The notes below the pieces were generated by a model. It saw nothing but the letters and a program-made list of their open reading frames with translations. It searched no databases and was not told the DNA's origin. DNA of 64,000 nt from Luteimonas sp. (GTDB lineage Bacteria; Pseudomonadota; Gammaproteobacteria; Xanthomonadales; Xanthomonadaceae): positions 372,001-436,000 of the forward strand of contig JANPZU010000005.1 in the NCBI GenBank assembly GCA_024707405.1, given 5' to 3'. This document shows, one piece after another, positions 20,368 to 27,215 of the stretch (position 1 is its first letter; each line of letters starts with the position of its first letter). Position numbers and translations under genes: made by a program.

Positions 20368-21017
20368 TGGGCAAGGTCAGGGTCGACAGCTTCGCGATTT
20401 CGGTCGATGGCTTCGCTGCCGGGCCGCAGCAGTCGTTCGACGATCCGCTGGGCGTCGGTGGCATGGGGTTGCACGCCTGGTTCCGGCCGACCCGCACCTT
20501 CCAGCGCAGCGTGATGCGCAGCGAAGGCGGCGAGTCCGGCGTGGACGACGCATTCGCCGCGCGCGGCTTCGAAGGCGTCGGCGCATGGATACTCGGACGC
20601 AACATGTTCAGTCCGTCGCGCGGCCCTTGGCCCGACGACGGCTGGCGCGGCTGGTGGGGTGACGAACCACCCTACCATTGCGACGTTTTCGTGTTGACCC
20701 GCCATGCCCGCGCACCGTTGGCGATGGCGGGCGGTACGACGTTCCATTTCGTCACCGATGGTGCCGAGGCGGCATTGGCCTTGGCGAAGCAGGCCGCAGG
20801 CGATGCCGACGTCCGCGTCGGGGGCGGTGCGGCGACCATCCGCCAGTACCTGCAGGCCGGGGCCATCGACAGCCTGCATCTTGCCGTCGCGCCGGTACTG
20901 CTCGGCAGCGGCGAGTCGCTGTTCGCCGGGCTCGACCTGCCTGCGCTGGGTTATCGCGTCGGCCGTGCCGAACCAGGCGAGCGCGCGATGCACGTCCTGG
21001 TCGAGCGGGTGGCCTGA
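20367..21017 (+). CDS. Dihydrofolate-reductase-fold (RibD C-terminal-like) oxidoreductase inside the T2SS operon
   Basis: A 216-aa protein of the RibD C-terminal/DHFR-like family: SFAISVDGFAAGPQQSFDDP at the N terminus, the GAWILGRNMFSP strand-turn, the nucleotide-binding stretch DADVRVGGGAATIRQYL, and the terminal LAVAPVLLGSGESLF motif. Family members usually bind NAD(P)H, but the substrate is unknown. Its ATG overlaps the gspE stop (TGATG), and gspF starts 2 nt after its own stop, so it is translationally locked into the operon. It is not a known T2SS component. It may be a passenger, or may use the coupled position for co-expression. Confidence 0.8.
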   Translation: MGKVRVDSFAISVDGFAAGPQQSFDDPLGVGGMGLHAWFRPTRTFQRSVMRSEGGESGVDDAFAARGFEGVGAWILGRNMFSPSRGPWPDDGWRGWWGDEPPYHCDVFVLTRHARAPLAMAGGTTFHFVTDGAEAALALAKQAAGDADVRVGGGAATIRQYLQAGAIDSLHLAVAPVLLGSGESLFAGLDLPALGYRVGRAEPGERAMHVLVERVA

Positions 21018-21019
21018 AC

Positions 21020-22234
21020 ATGCCGCTGTATCGCTACAAGGCCCTCAACGCGCGTGGCGAGATGCTCGACGGTCAGATGGAGGCCGCCAGCGACGCCGAA
21101 GTGGCGTTGCGCCTGCAGGAGCAGGGCCACCTGCCGGTCGAAGCCAAACTGGCGAGCGAGGCCGGCGGTGAATCGACGTGGAAGACGTTGTTCAAGCACA
21201 AGCCGTTCTCCGGGCAACGGCTGGTGCAGTTCACCCAGCAATTGGCAACGCTGCTCGCCGCGGGCCAGCCGCTCGATCGTGCGCTCACGATCCTGCTTGA
21301 ACTTCCCGAGGACGAAGTGGCGAGGCGCACGATTGCCGAGATCCGCGACACGGTGCGCGGTGGCATCCCGCTGTCGGCCGCGCTCGATCGCCAGCACGGT
21401 ACTTTCCCGCCGCTGTACGTGAACATGGTGCGTGCCGGCGAAGCGGGCGGAAGCCTCGAGGAAACCCTGCAGCGTCTGGCCGACTATCTCGAACGCAGCC
21501 GGCAACTGCGTGGGCGCGTGGTCAATGCCTTGATCTATCCGGCGATCCTGCTGGTCGTGGTCAGCGGCGCGTTGCTGTTCCTGCTCGGCTACGTGGTGCC
21601 CGAGTTCGCCGCCATGTACGACAGCCTCGATGTCGAAGTGTCATGGTTTACCAAGCTGGTGCTCGGCCTCGGCCTGCTGGTCAGGGATTGGTGGATCGTG
21701 CTGGTCGTGTTGCCGGCACTCGCGCTGTGGTGGCTGGATCGGCGGTTGCGGCATCCGGCATTCCGCACCGGTTTCGATGCATGGCTGCTTCGCGCGCGCC
21801 TGGCAGGATCACTGGTGGCCAAGCTGGAAACCGCGCGGCTGGCACGCACGCTGGGCACCCTGCTCAGGAATGGCGTGCCGTTGATCTCGGCGCTTGGCAT
21901 CAGCCGCGCCGTGCTCGGGAACCGCGTGCTGGCCGCCGATGTCGAAGCGGCAGCCGCAGACGTGAAGAACGGCGTGGGCCTGTCGGCCGCCTTGGCGAAG
22001 GGCAAGCGGTTCCCGCGTCTCGCGCTGCAGATGGTGCAGGTCGGCGAGGAGTCAGGTGCGCTCGATACCATGTTGCTCAAGACCGCCGATGCCTTCGACC
22101 AGGAAACCGGGCAGGCGCTCGACCGGATGATGGCGGCGCTGGTGCCGGTGGTCACGGTGGTGTTGGCCGCGATCGTCGGCATCGTCATCCTGGCGGTGCT
22201 GATCCCGATCTATGGCCTGACCAATTCGATGTAG
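21020..22234 (+). CDS. gspF: Type II secretion inner-membrane platform protein GspF
   Basis: Polytopic platform protein that couples the GspE ATPase to pseudopilin insertion, 404 aa. The N terminus MPLYRYKALNARGEMLDG is typical of GspF/PilC. Two cytoplasmic T2SSF domains (about residues 70-190 and 270-390) alternate with three membrane helices (about 168-195, 225-245 and 375-400). The ATG at 21020 is 2 nt after the previous stop. The longer frame to 20678 only overlaps the upstream gene and was not used. Confidence 0.95.
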   Translation: MPLYRYKALNARGEMLDGQMEAASDAEVALRLQEQGHLPVEAKLASEAGGESTWKTLFKHKPFSGQRLVQFTQQLATLLAAGQPLDRALTILLELPEDEVARRTIAEIRDTVRGGIPLSAALDRQHGTFPPLYVNMVRAGEAGGSLEETLQRLADYLERSRQLRGRVVNALIYPAILLVVVSGALLFLLGYVVPEFAAMYDSLDVEVSWFTKLVLGLGLLVRDWWIVLVVLPALALWWLDRRLRHPAFRTGFDAWLLRARLAGSLVAKLETARLARTLGTLLRNGVPLISALGISRAVLGNRVLAADVEAAAADVKNGVGLSAALAKGKRFPRLALQMVQVGEESGALDTMLLKTADAFDQETGQALDRMMAALVPVVTVVLAAIVGIVILAVLIPIYGLTNSM

Positions 22235-22242
22235 TTTTGACC

Positions 22243-22335
22243 ATGAGTCGCAAGCTGGTGCTTGGTGCGATACGGACTCACGTCGAGATGTCTTTGAAGG
22301 CGCGTGACAAAGAATTGAAGAGGATTGAACGATGA
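22243..22335 (+). CDS. possible 30-aa ORF between gspF and gspG
   Basis: A short frame reads MSRKLVLGAIRTHVEMSL and ends LKRIER, highly basic, with its TGA overlapping the gspG ATG (ATGA). It has no obvious ribosome-binding site of its own. It may be a small coupling or leader ORF, or chance. The ATGA overlap, like the other junctions of this operon, is the only argument for it. Confidence 0.25.
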   Translation: MSRKLVLGAIRTHVEMSLKARDKELKRIER

Positions 22336-22979
22336 GCAATCGACGTTACCAGGTTAGGCATGGCTCCAGCGCTGTCGCCGGAAACATGCAAAACGGGAGG
22401 CAATTCATTTGCGCTGGCCGTGGTCACGGCATTCTTGATGATCAGACGGTTGGTTTCCGGTGGCGCGGCGACGGCATTGTTGGCGTTGCCTCGATGGGTG
22501 CACGGCAGCGGGAAAGAAGCGTGCGCGGGCTGTTTTCTGGCGTCAGCCGTGGCGACGGCATCATTGGCGCTGCATCGATGGGTGCACGGCAGCGCGGATT
22601 CAGCCTGATGGAAATCATCATCGTCACCATCCTGATCGGAGGCATCGTTGCCTTCGCGGCGAGCCAGATCCTGGGCGGTGGCGATCGTGCCAACTACCGC
22701 ATCGCCCAAGCGCAGTTGCAGACGCTGGCGCAGAAGATCGAGCAGTATCGCATGGATACCGGTGCATTGCCCGGTTCGCTGCAGGATCTGGTGACGCAGC
22801 CTTCGAATGCCACCGGCTGGCTGGGGCCATATGCGAAGGCGGATGACCTGGTCGACCCGTGGAAGACGCCTGTCGAATATCGTGCGCCGGGGCAGGGGCG
22901 TCCATTCGATCTCGTCAGCCTTGGCGCGGATCGTGCTGCCGGCGGGCAGAGCGTGAACGCAGACATCGTGTACGAATAG
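22332..22979 (+). CDS. gspG: Major pseudopilin GspG with an 89-residue repeat-containing leader
   Basis: Main subunit of the T2SS pseudopilus. The mature part (about 126 aa) begins at Phe 90 after the prepilin-peptidase site RQRG|FSLMEI, with Glu at +5, then a hydrophobic helix. It contains the conserved GspG core (KIEQYRMDTGALPGSLQDL; DPWKTPVEYRAPG; DLVSLGADRAAGG). The leader is abnormal: 89 residues instead of about 6-20, with three copies of a repeat of type SRGDGIIGAASMGARQRG. The ATG at 22332 has a good Shine-Dalgarno (AAGAGGA, 22318-22324). An internal ATG at 22578 would give a normal 7-residue leader (MGARQRG) but has no visible ribosome-binding site. Which start is used is undecided. 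Confidence 0.88.
   Translation: MSNRRYQVRHGSSAVAGNMQNGRQFICAGRGHGILDDQTVGFRWRGDGIVGVASMGARQRERSVRGLFSGVSRGDGIIGAASMGARQRGFSLMEIIIVTILIGGIVAFAASQILGGGDRANYRIAQAQLQTLAQKIEQYRMDTGALPGSLQDLVTQPSNATGWLGPYAKADDLVDPWKTPVEYRAPGQGRPFDLVSLGADRAAGGQSVNADIVYE
22417..22598 (+). repeat. 84-bp leader repeats in gspG (3 copies)
   Basis: Repeat cores (gacggcat or equivalent) start at 22425 (degenerate), 22470 and 22554, spaced 45 and 84 nt apart. The last lies 45 nt before the first mature codon at 22599. Hairpins of type GCCGT-NNNN-ACGGC are present at 22417-22430 and 22546-22559. All copies are in the gspG frame. Confidence 0.9.
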
Positions 22980-23019
22980 TCCGGGCGGTGACTGGCGCAG
23001 GCTGCATGCAGGAGGCGAT

Positions 23020-23673
23020 GTGAGCCACGGCATCGTTGACATCGAGTCGTCGAATGCAAGGCAGGCAAAGAGCTGTTTGCGCAGGTCATTCACTGGCGTC
23101 GGCCGTGCCGACGGCATCATTCAGCGCGATTCGTTCTGTTCGCGGCAGCCACGAAATCCATTGCACGGGCGATTCATTCGTGTCAGCCGTGGCGACGGCT
23201 TCATTGAAATCGGGTCGTCGAATTCTCGGCAGCGCGGATTCACGTTGCTGGAGATGATGCTGGTCGTGACCCTGATCGCGGCCATCGGCCTGCTGGCCGC
23301 GGCAGCCATGACCGGTGGCTTCGACAGGATGAAGCTCGATTCGACCGCGAAGGAAGTCGCATCGGAATTGCGGCATGTGCGCGCTCGCGCGATAGCGATC
23401 GGCGAACCGCAACATTTCGTGATCGATCCCCATGCGCGACGCTGGCAATCGGCAGAGGATCGTGGTGGTTCGATCCCGCGTGAACTCGACGTCGGCTTCA
23501 CGGGTGCCCGCGAGTTGCAGCCTGCCGAAGGCGTCGGCGCCATCGTCTTCTTCGGCGACGGCGCGTCGAGTGGCGGGCGCCTGCAGTTGCGTCATCGCGA
23601 TGCCACGAGGACGATCGAGGTCGCCTGGCTCACGGGTGAAGTCACGCTGCGTCGTGGCGGAGAGGCGCGGTGA
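23020..23673 (+). CDS. gspH: Minor pseudopilin GspH with a 73-residue repeat-containing leader
   Basis: Minor pseudopilin of the T2SS tip complex. The mature part starts at Phe 74 after SRQRG|FTLLEM (Glu at +5), with hydrophobic helix MMLVVTLIAAIGLLAAAAM, then the GspH-like domain (LRHVRARAIAIGEPQHFVID). The GTG at 23020 follows AGGAGG (23010-23015). The leader holds three 28-residue repeats beginning SHGIVDIESSNARQ, GRADGIIQRDSFCSRQ and SRGDGFIEIGSSNSRQ. There is no ATG close to the cleavage site, so at least one repeat must be translated whichever start is used. Its stop overlaps the gspI GTG. Confidence 0.88.
   Translation: MSHGIVDIESSNARQAKSCLRRSFTGVGRADGIIQRDSFCSRQPRNPLHGRFIRVSRGDGFIEIGSSNSRQRGFTLLEMMLVVTLIAAIGLLAAAAMTGGFDRMKLDSTAKEVASELRHVRARAIAIGEPQHFVIDPHARRWQSAEDRGGSIPRELDVGFTGARELQPAEGVGAIVFFGDGASSGGRLQLRHRDATRTIEVAWLTGEVTLRRGGEAR
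23026..23238 (+). repeat. 84-bp leader repeats in gspH (3 copies)
   Basis: Cores start at 23026 (degenerate), 23110 and 23194, both gaps exactly 84 nt. The last core is 45 nt before the first mature codon at 23239. Hairpins with stem GCCGT/ACGGC lie at 23102-23115 (loop GCCG) and 23186-23199 (loop GGCG). Confidence 0.9.
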
Positions 23674-24176
23674 ATCTGCGCATGGAATGCGAAAGGTCGA
23701 GGCCGGGATCTGCGGGGCCGAGCCGTGTCGACGGCATCGTTGGCAGCAAGGCGATGGGTGCACGGCAGCGCGGATACACCTTGCTGGAGGTGATCGTTGC
23801 CTTCTCGGTGCTCGCGCTGGCGTTGACGTTGTTGCTGGGTTCGTTGTCCGGCAGTTCGCGGCAGGTGCGTTGGTCGACGGATGCGGGGCGTGCGGCGTTG
23901 CTGGCGCAGTCCCTGCTCGACCAGACCGGCGTCGGCGAGGCGCTGTTGCCCGGGCGCAGCGAGGGCGAACTGGAAGAGGGACGTTATCGCTGGTCGCTCG
24001 AGGTTGCCCCATTCGTCGATCCGGATCGACCCGGGGCCGGCGTGACGGACGGTAACGCGCCGCGCCTGCTGCGCCTGCAGTTGACGCTGGCCTGGAGGGA
24101 AGGCGGTGCGCGCGAACGCTTGCAACTGTCGACCTTGCGACTGGTGCAGCCGGATCCGCGGGACGGGTTCCAGTGA
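23670..24176 (+). CDS. gspI: Minor pseudopilin GspI with one leader repeat
   Basis: Minor pseudopilin that nucleates the pseudopilus tip with GspJ and GspK, 168 aa. Cleavage site ARQRG|YTLLEV (Glu at +5), then helix VIVAFSVLALALTLLLGSL, and a short C-terminal domain. The GTG at 23670 overlaps the gspH stop (GTGA), with a purine stretch GGAGAGG upstream. The 35-residue leader contains a single repeat copy (SRVDGIVGSKAMGARQRG). An internal ATG seven residues before the cleavage site could give a normal leader. The next gene again starts in GTGA overlap. Confidence 0.88.
   Translation: MNLRMECERSRPGSAGPSRVDGIVGSKAMGARQRGYTLLEVIVAFSVLALALTLLLGSLSGSSRQVRWSTDAGRAALLAQSLLDQTGVGEALLPGRSEGELEEGRYRWSLEVAPFVDPDRPGAGVTDGNAPRLLRLQLTLAWREGGARERLQLSTLRLVQPDPRDGFQ
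23722..23774 (+). repeat. single leader repeat in gspI
   Basis: The core is at 23730, exactly 45 nt before the first mature codon (23775), the same register as the last copies in gspG, gspH and gspJ. Hairpin GCCGT-GTCG-ACGGC at 23722-23735. Confidence 0.85.
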
Positions 24177-25198
24177 CCCGTGTACATGGGCCCTTGGAGA
24201 GCGGTGTGCGCAGGCCATTCGCTGGTGTCAGCCGTGGCGACGGCATCATTGATGGTGAGGCGGTGGGTGTGCGGCAGCGCGGCGATGGCATCATTGGCGT
24301 TATGTCGATGAGTGCACGGCAGCCGGAAAGCGATATACGCAGTTCAGTCATTGGCATCGGCCGTGCCGACGGCATCATTGGTGTCGAATCGAAGTGTGCA
24401 CGGCAGCTGGAAAGCGATATGCGCAGGTCGATCATTGGTGTCAGCCGTGGCGACGGCATCATTGGCGCTGTGTCGATGAGTGCACGGCAGCCGACAAAGG
24501 CATTGTCCCGGCGATTGATTGGCGTAGGCCATGCCGATGGCCTCACTACAAGCAAGAGGTGTGGTTCACGGCAGCGGGGATTCACGCTCATCGAGATCCT
24601 GCTGGCGATGACGATCCTGGCGGCGGGGCTGGCGCTGGGGTTGGCGACCTTGCGCGCCGCGACCGCGACGGCGAACCGTGGCGAAGCGATCGCCGCGCAG
24701 AATGAGCGCGTGCGTGCCGTGGAAGGGTTCCTGCGGAGGCGCCTGTCTTCGGCGTTGCCGCTGGCGTTCGCGACCGAACAGGGCACCGGCCGAGCCATCC
24801 GCTTCGTAGGTGAGGCGCGCCGTATGCGGTTCGTCGCCGACTTGCCCGACTACCTCGGACGCGGTGGCCCGCACCTGCACGACATCGAGGTCGTCGACGG
24901 TGATCGCGCCGATCGGCTGCAGGTGTCGTTCTCGGTGGTGATGGCCGGGCAGACCTTCGTCGATCGCGATGCGCGACCACCCGAGCCATTGTCGGACGAT
25001 GTCACCGCCGTGCGGTTCCGTTACCGCGGCCTCGACGAGCAGCGTCGCCTCACCGAGTGGCTCGACCGCTGGGACTATGGCGATGCGTTGCCGCTGCAGG
25101 TATCGATCGAAATCGAGACAGTGTCAGGCGGACGCTGGCCGTCGATGGTCGTCATGCTGCCGCAGGGTGGCGCGGCGACGATCCAGGTGGCGCAATGA
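24173..25198 (+). CDS. gspJ: Minor pseudopilin GspJ with a 136-residue repeat-containing leader
   Basis: Minor pseudopilin of the tip complex. The mature protein (about 205 aa, normal size) starts at Phe 137 after SRQRG|FTLIEI, with helix LLAMTILAAGLALGLATLRA, then the GspJ domain (FVGEARRMRFVADLP; TAVRFRYRGLDEQRRLTEWL). The GTG at 24173 overlaps the gspI stop. The leader is extreme: five repeat copies, the first followed directly by the second (VRQRGDGIIGV) and the rest at a 28-residue period. Downstream in-frame start candidates exist (ATG at 24478, giving 35 residues), but none gives a leader under about 20 residues. Its stop overlaps gspK. Confidence 0.87.
   Translation: MTRVHGPLESGVRRPFAGVSRGDGIIDGEAVGVRQRGDGIIGVMSMSARQPESDIRSSVIGIGRADGIIGVESKCARQLESDMRRSIIGVSRGDGIIGAVSMSARQPTKALSRRLIGVGHADGLTTSKRCGSRQRGFTLIEILLAMTILAAGLALGLATLRAATATANRGEAIAAQNERVRAVEGFLRRRLSSALPLAFATEQGTGRAIRFVGEARRMRFVADLPDYLGRGGPHLHDIEVVDGDRADRLQVSFSVVMAGQTFVDRDARPPEPLSDDVTAVRFRYRGLDEQRRLTEWLDRWDYGDALPLQVSIEIETVSGGRWPSMVVMLPQGGAATIQVAQ
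24231..24580 (+). repeat. 84-bp leader repeats in gspJ (5 copies)
   Basis: Cores at 24239, 24284, 24368, 24452 and 24536 give gaps of 45, 84, 84 and 84 nt, then 45 nt to the mature codon at 24581. Hairpins at 24231-24244, 24360-24373, 24444-24457 and 24528-24541. The last has stem GCCAT/ATGGC instead of GCCGT/ACGGC, a paired change. Confidence 0.92.
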
Positions 25199-26052
25199 AA
25201 GGCCGACGCCAGGGCGGCGCGGCACTGATCCTGGTGATCTGGCTGGTGGTCATGTTGGCTGCACTGGTAGGCGCATTCGCGCTCGCGGCCAGGATCGAAT
25301 ACATGCAGGGGCGCACGCTCCATTCGGGCGTGGCGGCGGAGCAGGCGGCGCGTGCCGGATTGGAGTACGCCATGACCCGCCTCGCCGAACCCGACCCGAT
25401 GCTGCGCTGGATACCCGACGGCCGCTTGAATCGCTTTGCGTTCGATGGCGCCGGCATCGAGGTCAGGATCGTCGACGAGTCGGGCAAGATCGACCTGAAC
25501 GGTGCCGATGCCACCTTGCTGTCCGCGTTGCTGCGCGTCACGGGTGCGGAGCAGGCGCATGCCGACGCGATCGCCGCGGCCATCGTCGATTGGCGCGACC
25601 CCGATGACCTTACCCAGCCGCAGGGTGGTGCGGAGGATCCCCAGTACGCGGCCGCCGGCTTGCCCTACGGGGCCAAGGATGCGCCGTTCGAGACCGTGGC
25701 GGAGCTGCTGCAGGTGTTGGGGATGACGCCGGCGCTGTTTGCCGAGGTCGAATCCGACCTGACCGTGCATACCGGCTTGCCGGGGCCCGACACACGGTTT
25801 TCCGGCCCCCGCGTGCTGATGGCGATGGGGATCGATCCCGAGCCGGTGCTCGCCGCGCGTGAATTGCCGTTGACGCCGGAGCAGGCGATGCAGGTGGGCG
25901 GCGGGAGCGGCACGTATAGTATCGACAGCCGTGCGCGGCTCGGAGATGGCCGCCAGGCGGTGCTTCGTGCCGTCGTCAGGTCGGGTGCCAGCGGGGTGCC
26001 GGGATCGGCATACACGGTGTTGCGATGGGAGGAAGGCGCCAGGCCGCGATGA
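25195..26052 (+). CDS. gspK: Minor pseudopilin GspK
   Basis: Largest minor pseudopilin, capping the pseudopilus, 285 aa. Its leader is normal (MKGRRQGG|AALILVIW) and, as usual for GspK, it lacks Glu at +5. This makes it a useful contrast with the four repeat-bearing genes before it. It contains the GspK helical region (VDESGKIDLNGADATLLSAL; AAIVDWRDPDDLTQPQGG). The ATG at 25195 overlaps the gspJ stop (ATGA), and its own stop overlaps gspL. Confidence 0.93.
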   Translation: MKGRRQGGAALILVIWLVVMLAALVGAFALAARIEYMQGRTLHSGVAAEQAARAGLEYAMTRLAEPDPMLRWIPDGRLNRFAFDGAGIEVRIVDESGKIDLNGADATLLSALLRVTGAEQAHADAIAAAIVDWRDPDDLTQPQGGAEDPQYAAAGLPYGAKDAPFETVAELLQVLGMTPALFAEVESDLTVHTGLPGPDTRFSGPRVLMAMGIDPEPVLAARELPLTPEQAMQVGGGSGTYSIDSRARLGDGRQAVLRAVVRSGASGVPGSAYTVLRWEEGARPR

Positions 26053-27215
26053 TGGCTGCAGTCGAGACATCCGAAGCGCGGGTACGCCCGCAGGCGAGAG
26101 TGGCCGGCAGGGTCGGTGGCAGCCTGCCTGTACGCCTGCGCGCATTCCGGGATTGGTGGACGCAGGCGCTCGCGAGCTGGCTACCCGAACGCATCCGCGA
26201 GTTGTTGGGCATGTCGCCGATGCGACTGTCGTTGCGCCGCGCAGGACAGGATCTCGAACTCGCGTTGCTGCGCGGCGACGAGCCGCGGCAGGTCGCGGTG
26301 CTTTCGCTGGCGGACGTACAGGTGCCCGTGGCCGATCCGCTCGATGGCATCCTGGCGCGCCGGATCGCCGACGTGCCGCGCTGGCTGCTGTTGCCCGAAG
26401 GCACCGCGTTGCGCCGGCGGATGACCTTGCCGCTCGCGGCAGCGGATCGCCTGAACGAAGTGCTCGCGTTCGAGATCGACCGGCAGACGCCATTCGCTGC
26501 CAACGAAGTGCGCCATGACGCCCGCGTCGTCGCCCGCCGTGGCGATGGGCAGGTCGATGTCGAACTGGTGGTGGTGCCGAACGCATTGCTCGATCGCGAA
26601 CTCGCGACGCTCGGCCCGCTGGCGGCGACGCTGTCGGGCGTGGATGTCGTCGATGCGGACGGCACCCCGCTCGGCGTGAACCTGCTCGCGTCCGCTGCGC
26701 GCGATCGGCGCGAGGATCCCTGGCGCACATGGAACCTCGTGTTCGTCGCCGTGGCGATGCTCGCACTGGTGGCCGGCTTGTGGCAGGTGCTCGCCAATCG
26801 ACGCGCCGCCGCGGATATGTTCGCGCAGCAGGTCGAGCAGGAAGTGCAGCGGGCGCGTGGTGCCGCCGCAGAACAGCGGCGATTGCTCGATCTCGTGGAA
26901 GGCACGCAGTTCCTGCAGCAAGTGCGCGCAGGACGACCGACCACGGTGGAGATCGTCGATGAACTCGCCCGGCGTTTGCCGGACACGACCTTCCTCGACA
27001 AGCTCTCGATCGAGGGCGACCGCATCCTGCTCATCGGCTACAGCAGCGATTCGTCGGCGCTGGTCAAGCAGCTCGAAGGTTCCAGCCTGTGGCGCAATGC
27101 CGCGTTGACCGGTGCATTGCAGCCCGATCCGCGCACGCGCAAGGATCGGTTCACGCTGGTGGCGGAACTGGTCGTGCGCGATGCCGGCGAACCGGGGGGC
27201 GGCGATGCGCGCTGA
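26049..27215 (+). CDS. gspL: Type II secretion assembly protein GspL
   Basis: Bitopic inner-membrane protein that recruits GspE through its cytoplasmic actin-like domain and pairs with GspM. It is 388 aa. The cytoplasmic part covers about residues 1-230 (PLAAADRLNEVLAFEIDRQT is a PilM/GspL-type stretch), one membrane helix follows (WNLVFVAVAMLALVAGLW), then a coiled-coil and a periplasmic ferredoxin-like domain (PTTVEIVDELARRLPDTTFL). The ATG at 26049 overlaps the gspK stop. It overlaps gspM by 11 nt. Confidence 0.9.
   Translation: MMAAVETSEARVRPQARVAGRVGGSLPVRLRAFRDWWTQALASWLPERIRELLGMSPMRLSLRRAGQDLELALLRGDEPRQVAVLSLADVQVPVADPLDGILARRIADVPRWLLLPEGTALRRRMTLPLAAADRLNEVLAFEIDRQTPFAANEVRHDARVVARRGDGQVDVELVVVPNALLDRELATLGPLAATLSGVDVVDADGTPLGVNLLASAARDRREDPWRTWNLVFVAVAMLALVAGLWQVLANRRAAADMFAQQVEQEVQRARGAAAEQRRLLDLVEGTQFLQQVRAGRPTTVEIVDELARRLPDTTFLDKLSIEGDRILLIGYSSDSSALVKQLEGSSLWRNAALTGALQPDPRTRKDRFTLVAELVVRDAGEPGGGDAR

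Noticed and set aside
22332..22598. Treating the long pseudopilin leaders as simple start-codon misannotation
   Set aside because: gspH and gspJ have no nearby start codon, and the Shine-Dalgarno and overlap signals fit the long forms; left open for gspG and gspI.
22417..24580. CRISPR array for the 84-bp repeats
   Set aside because: Repeats are diverged, in frame with four coding genes, and separated by related rather than unique spacers; no cas gene is present.
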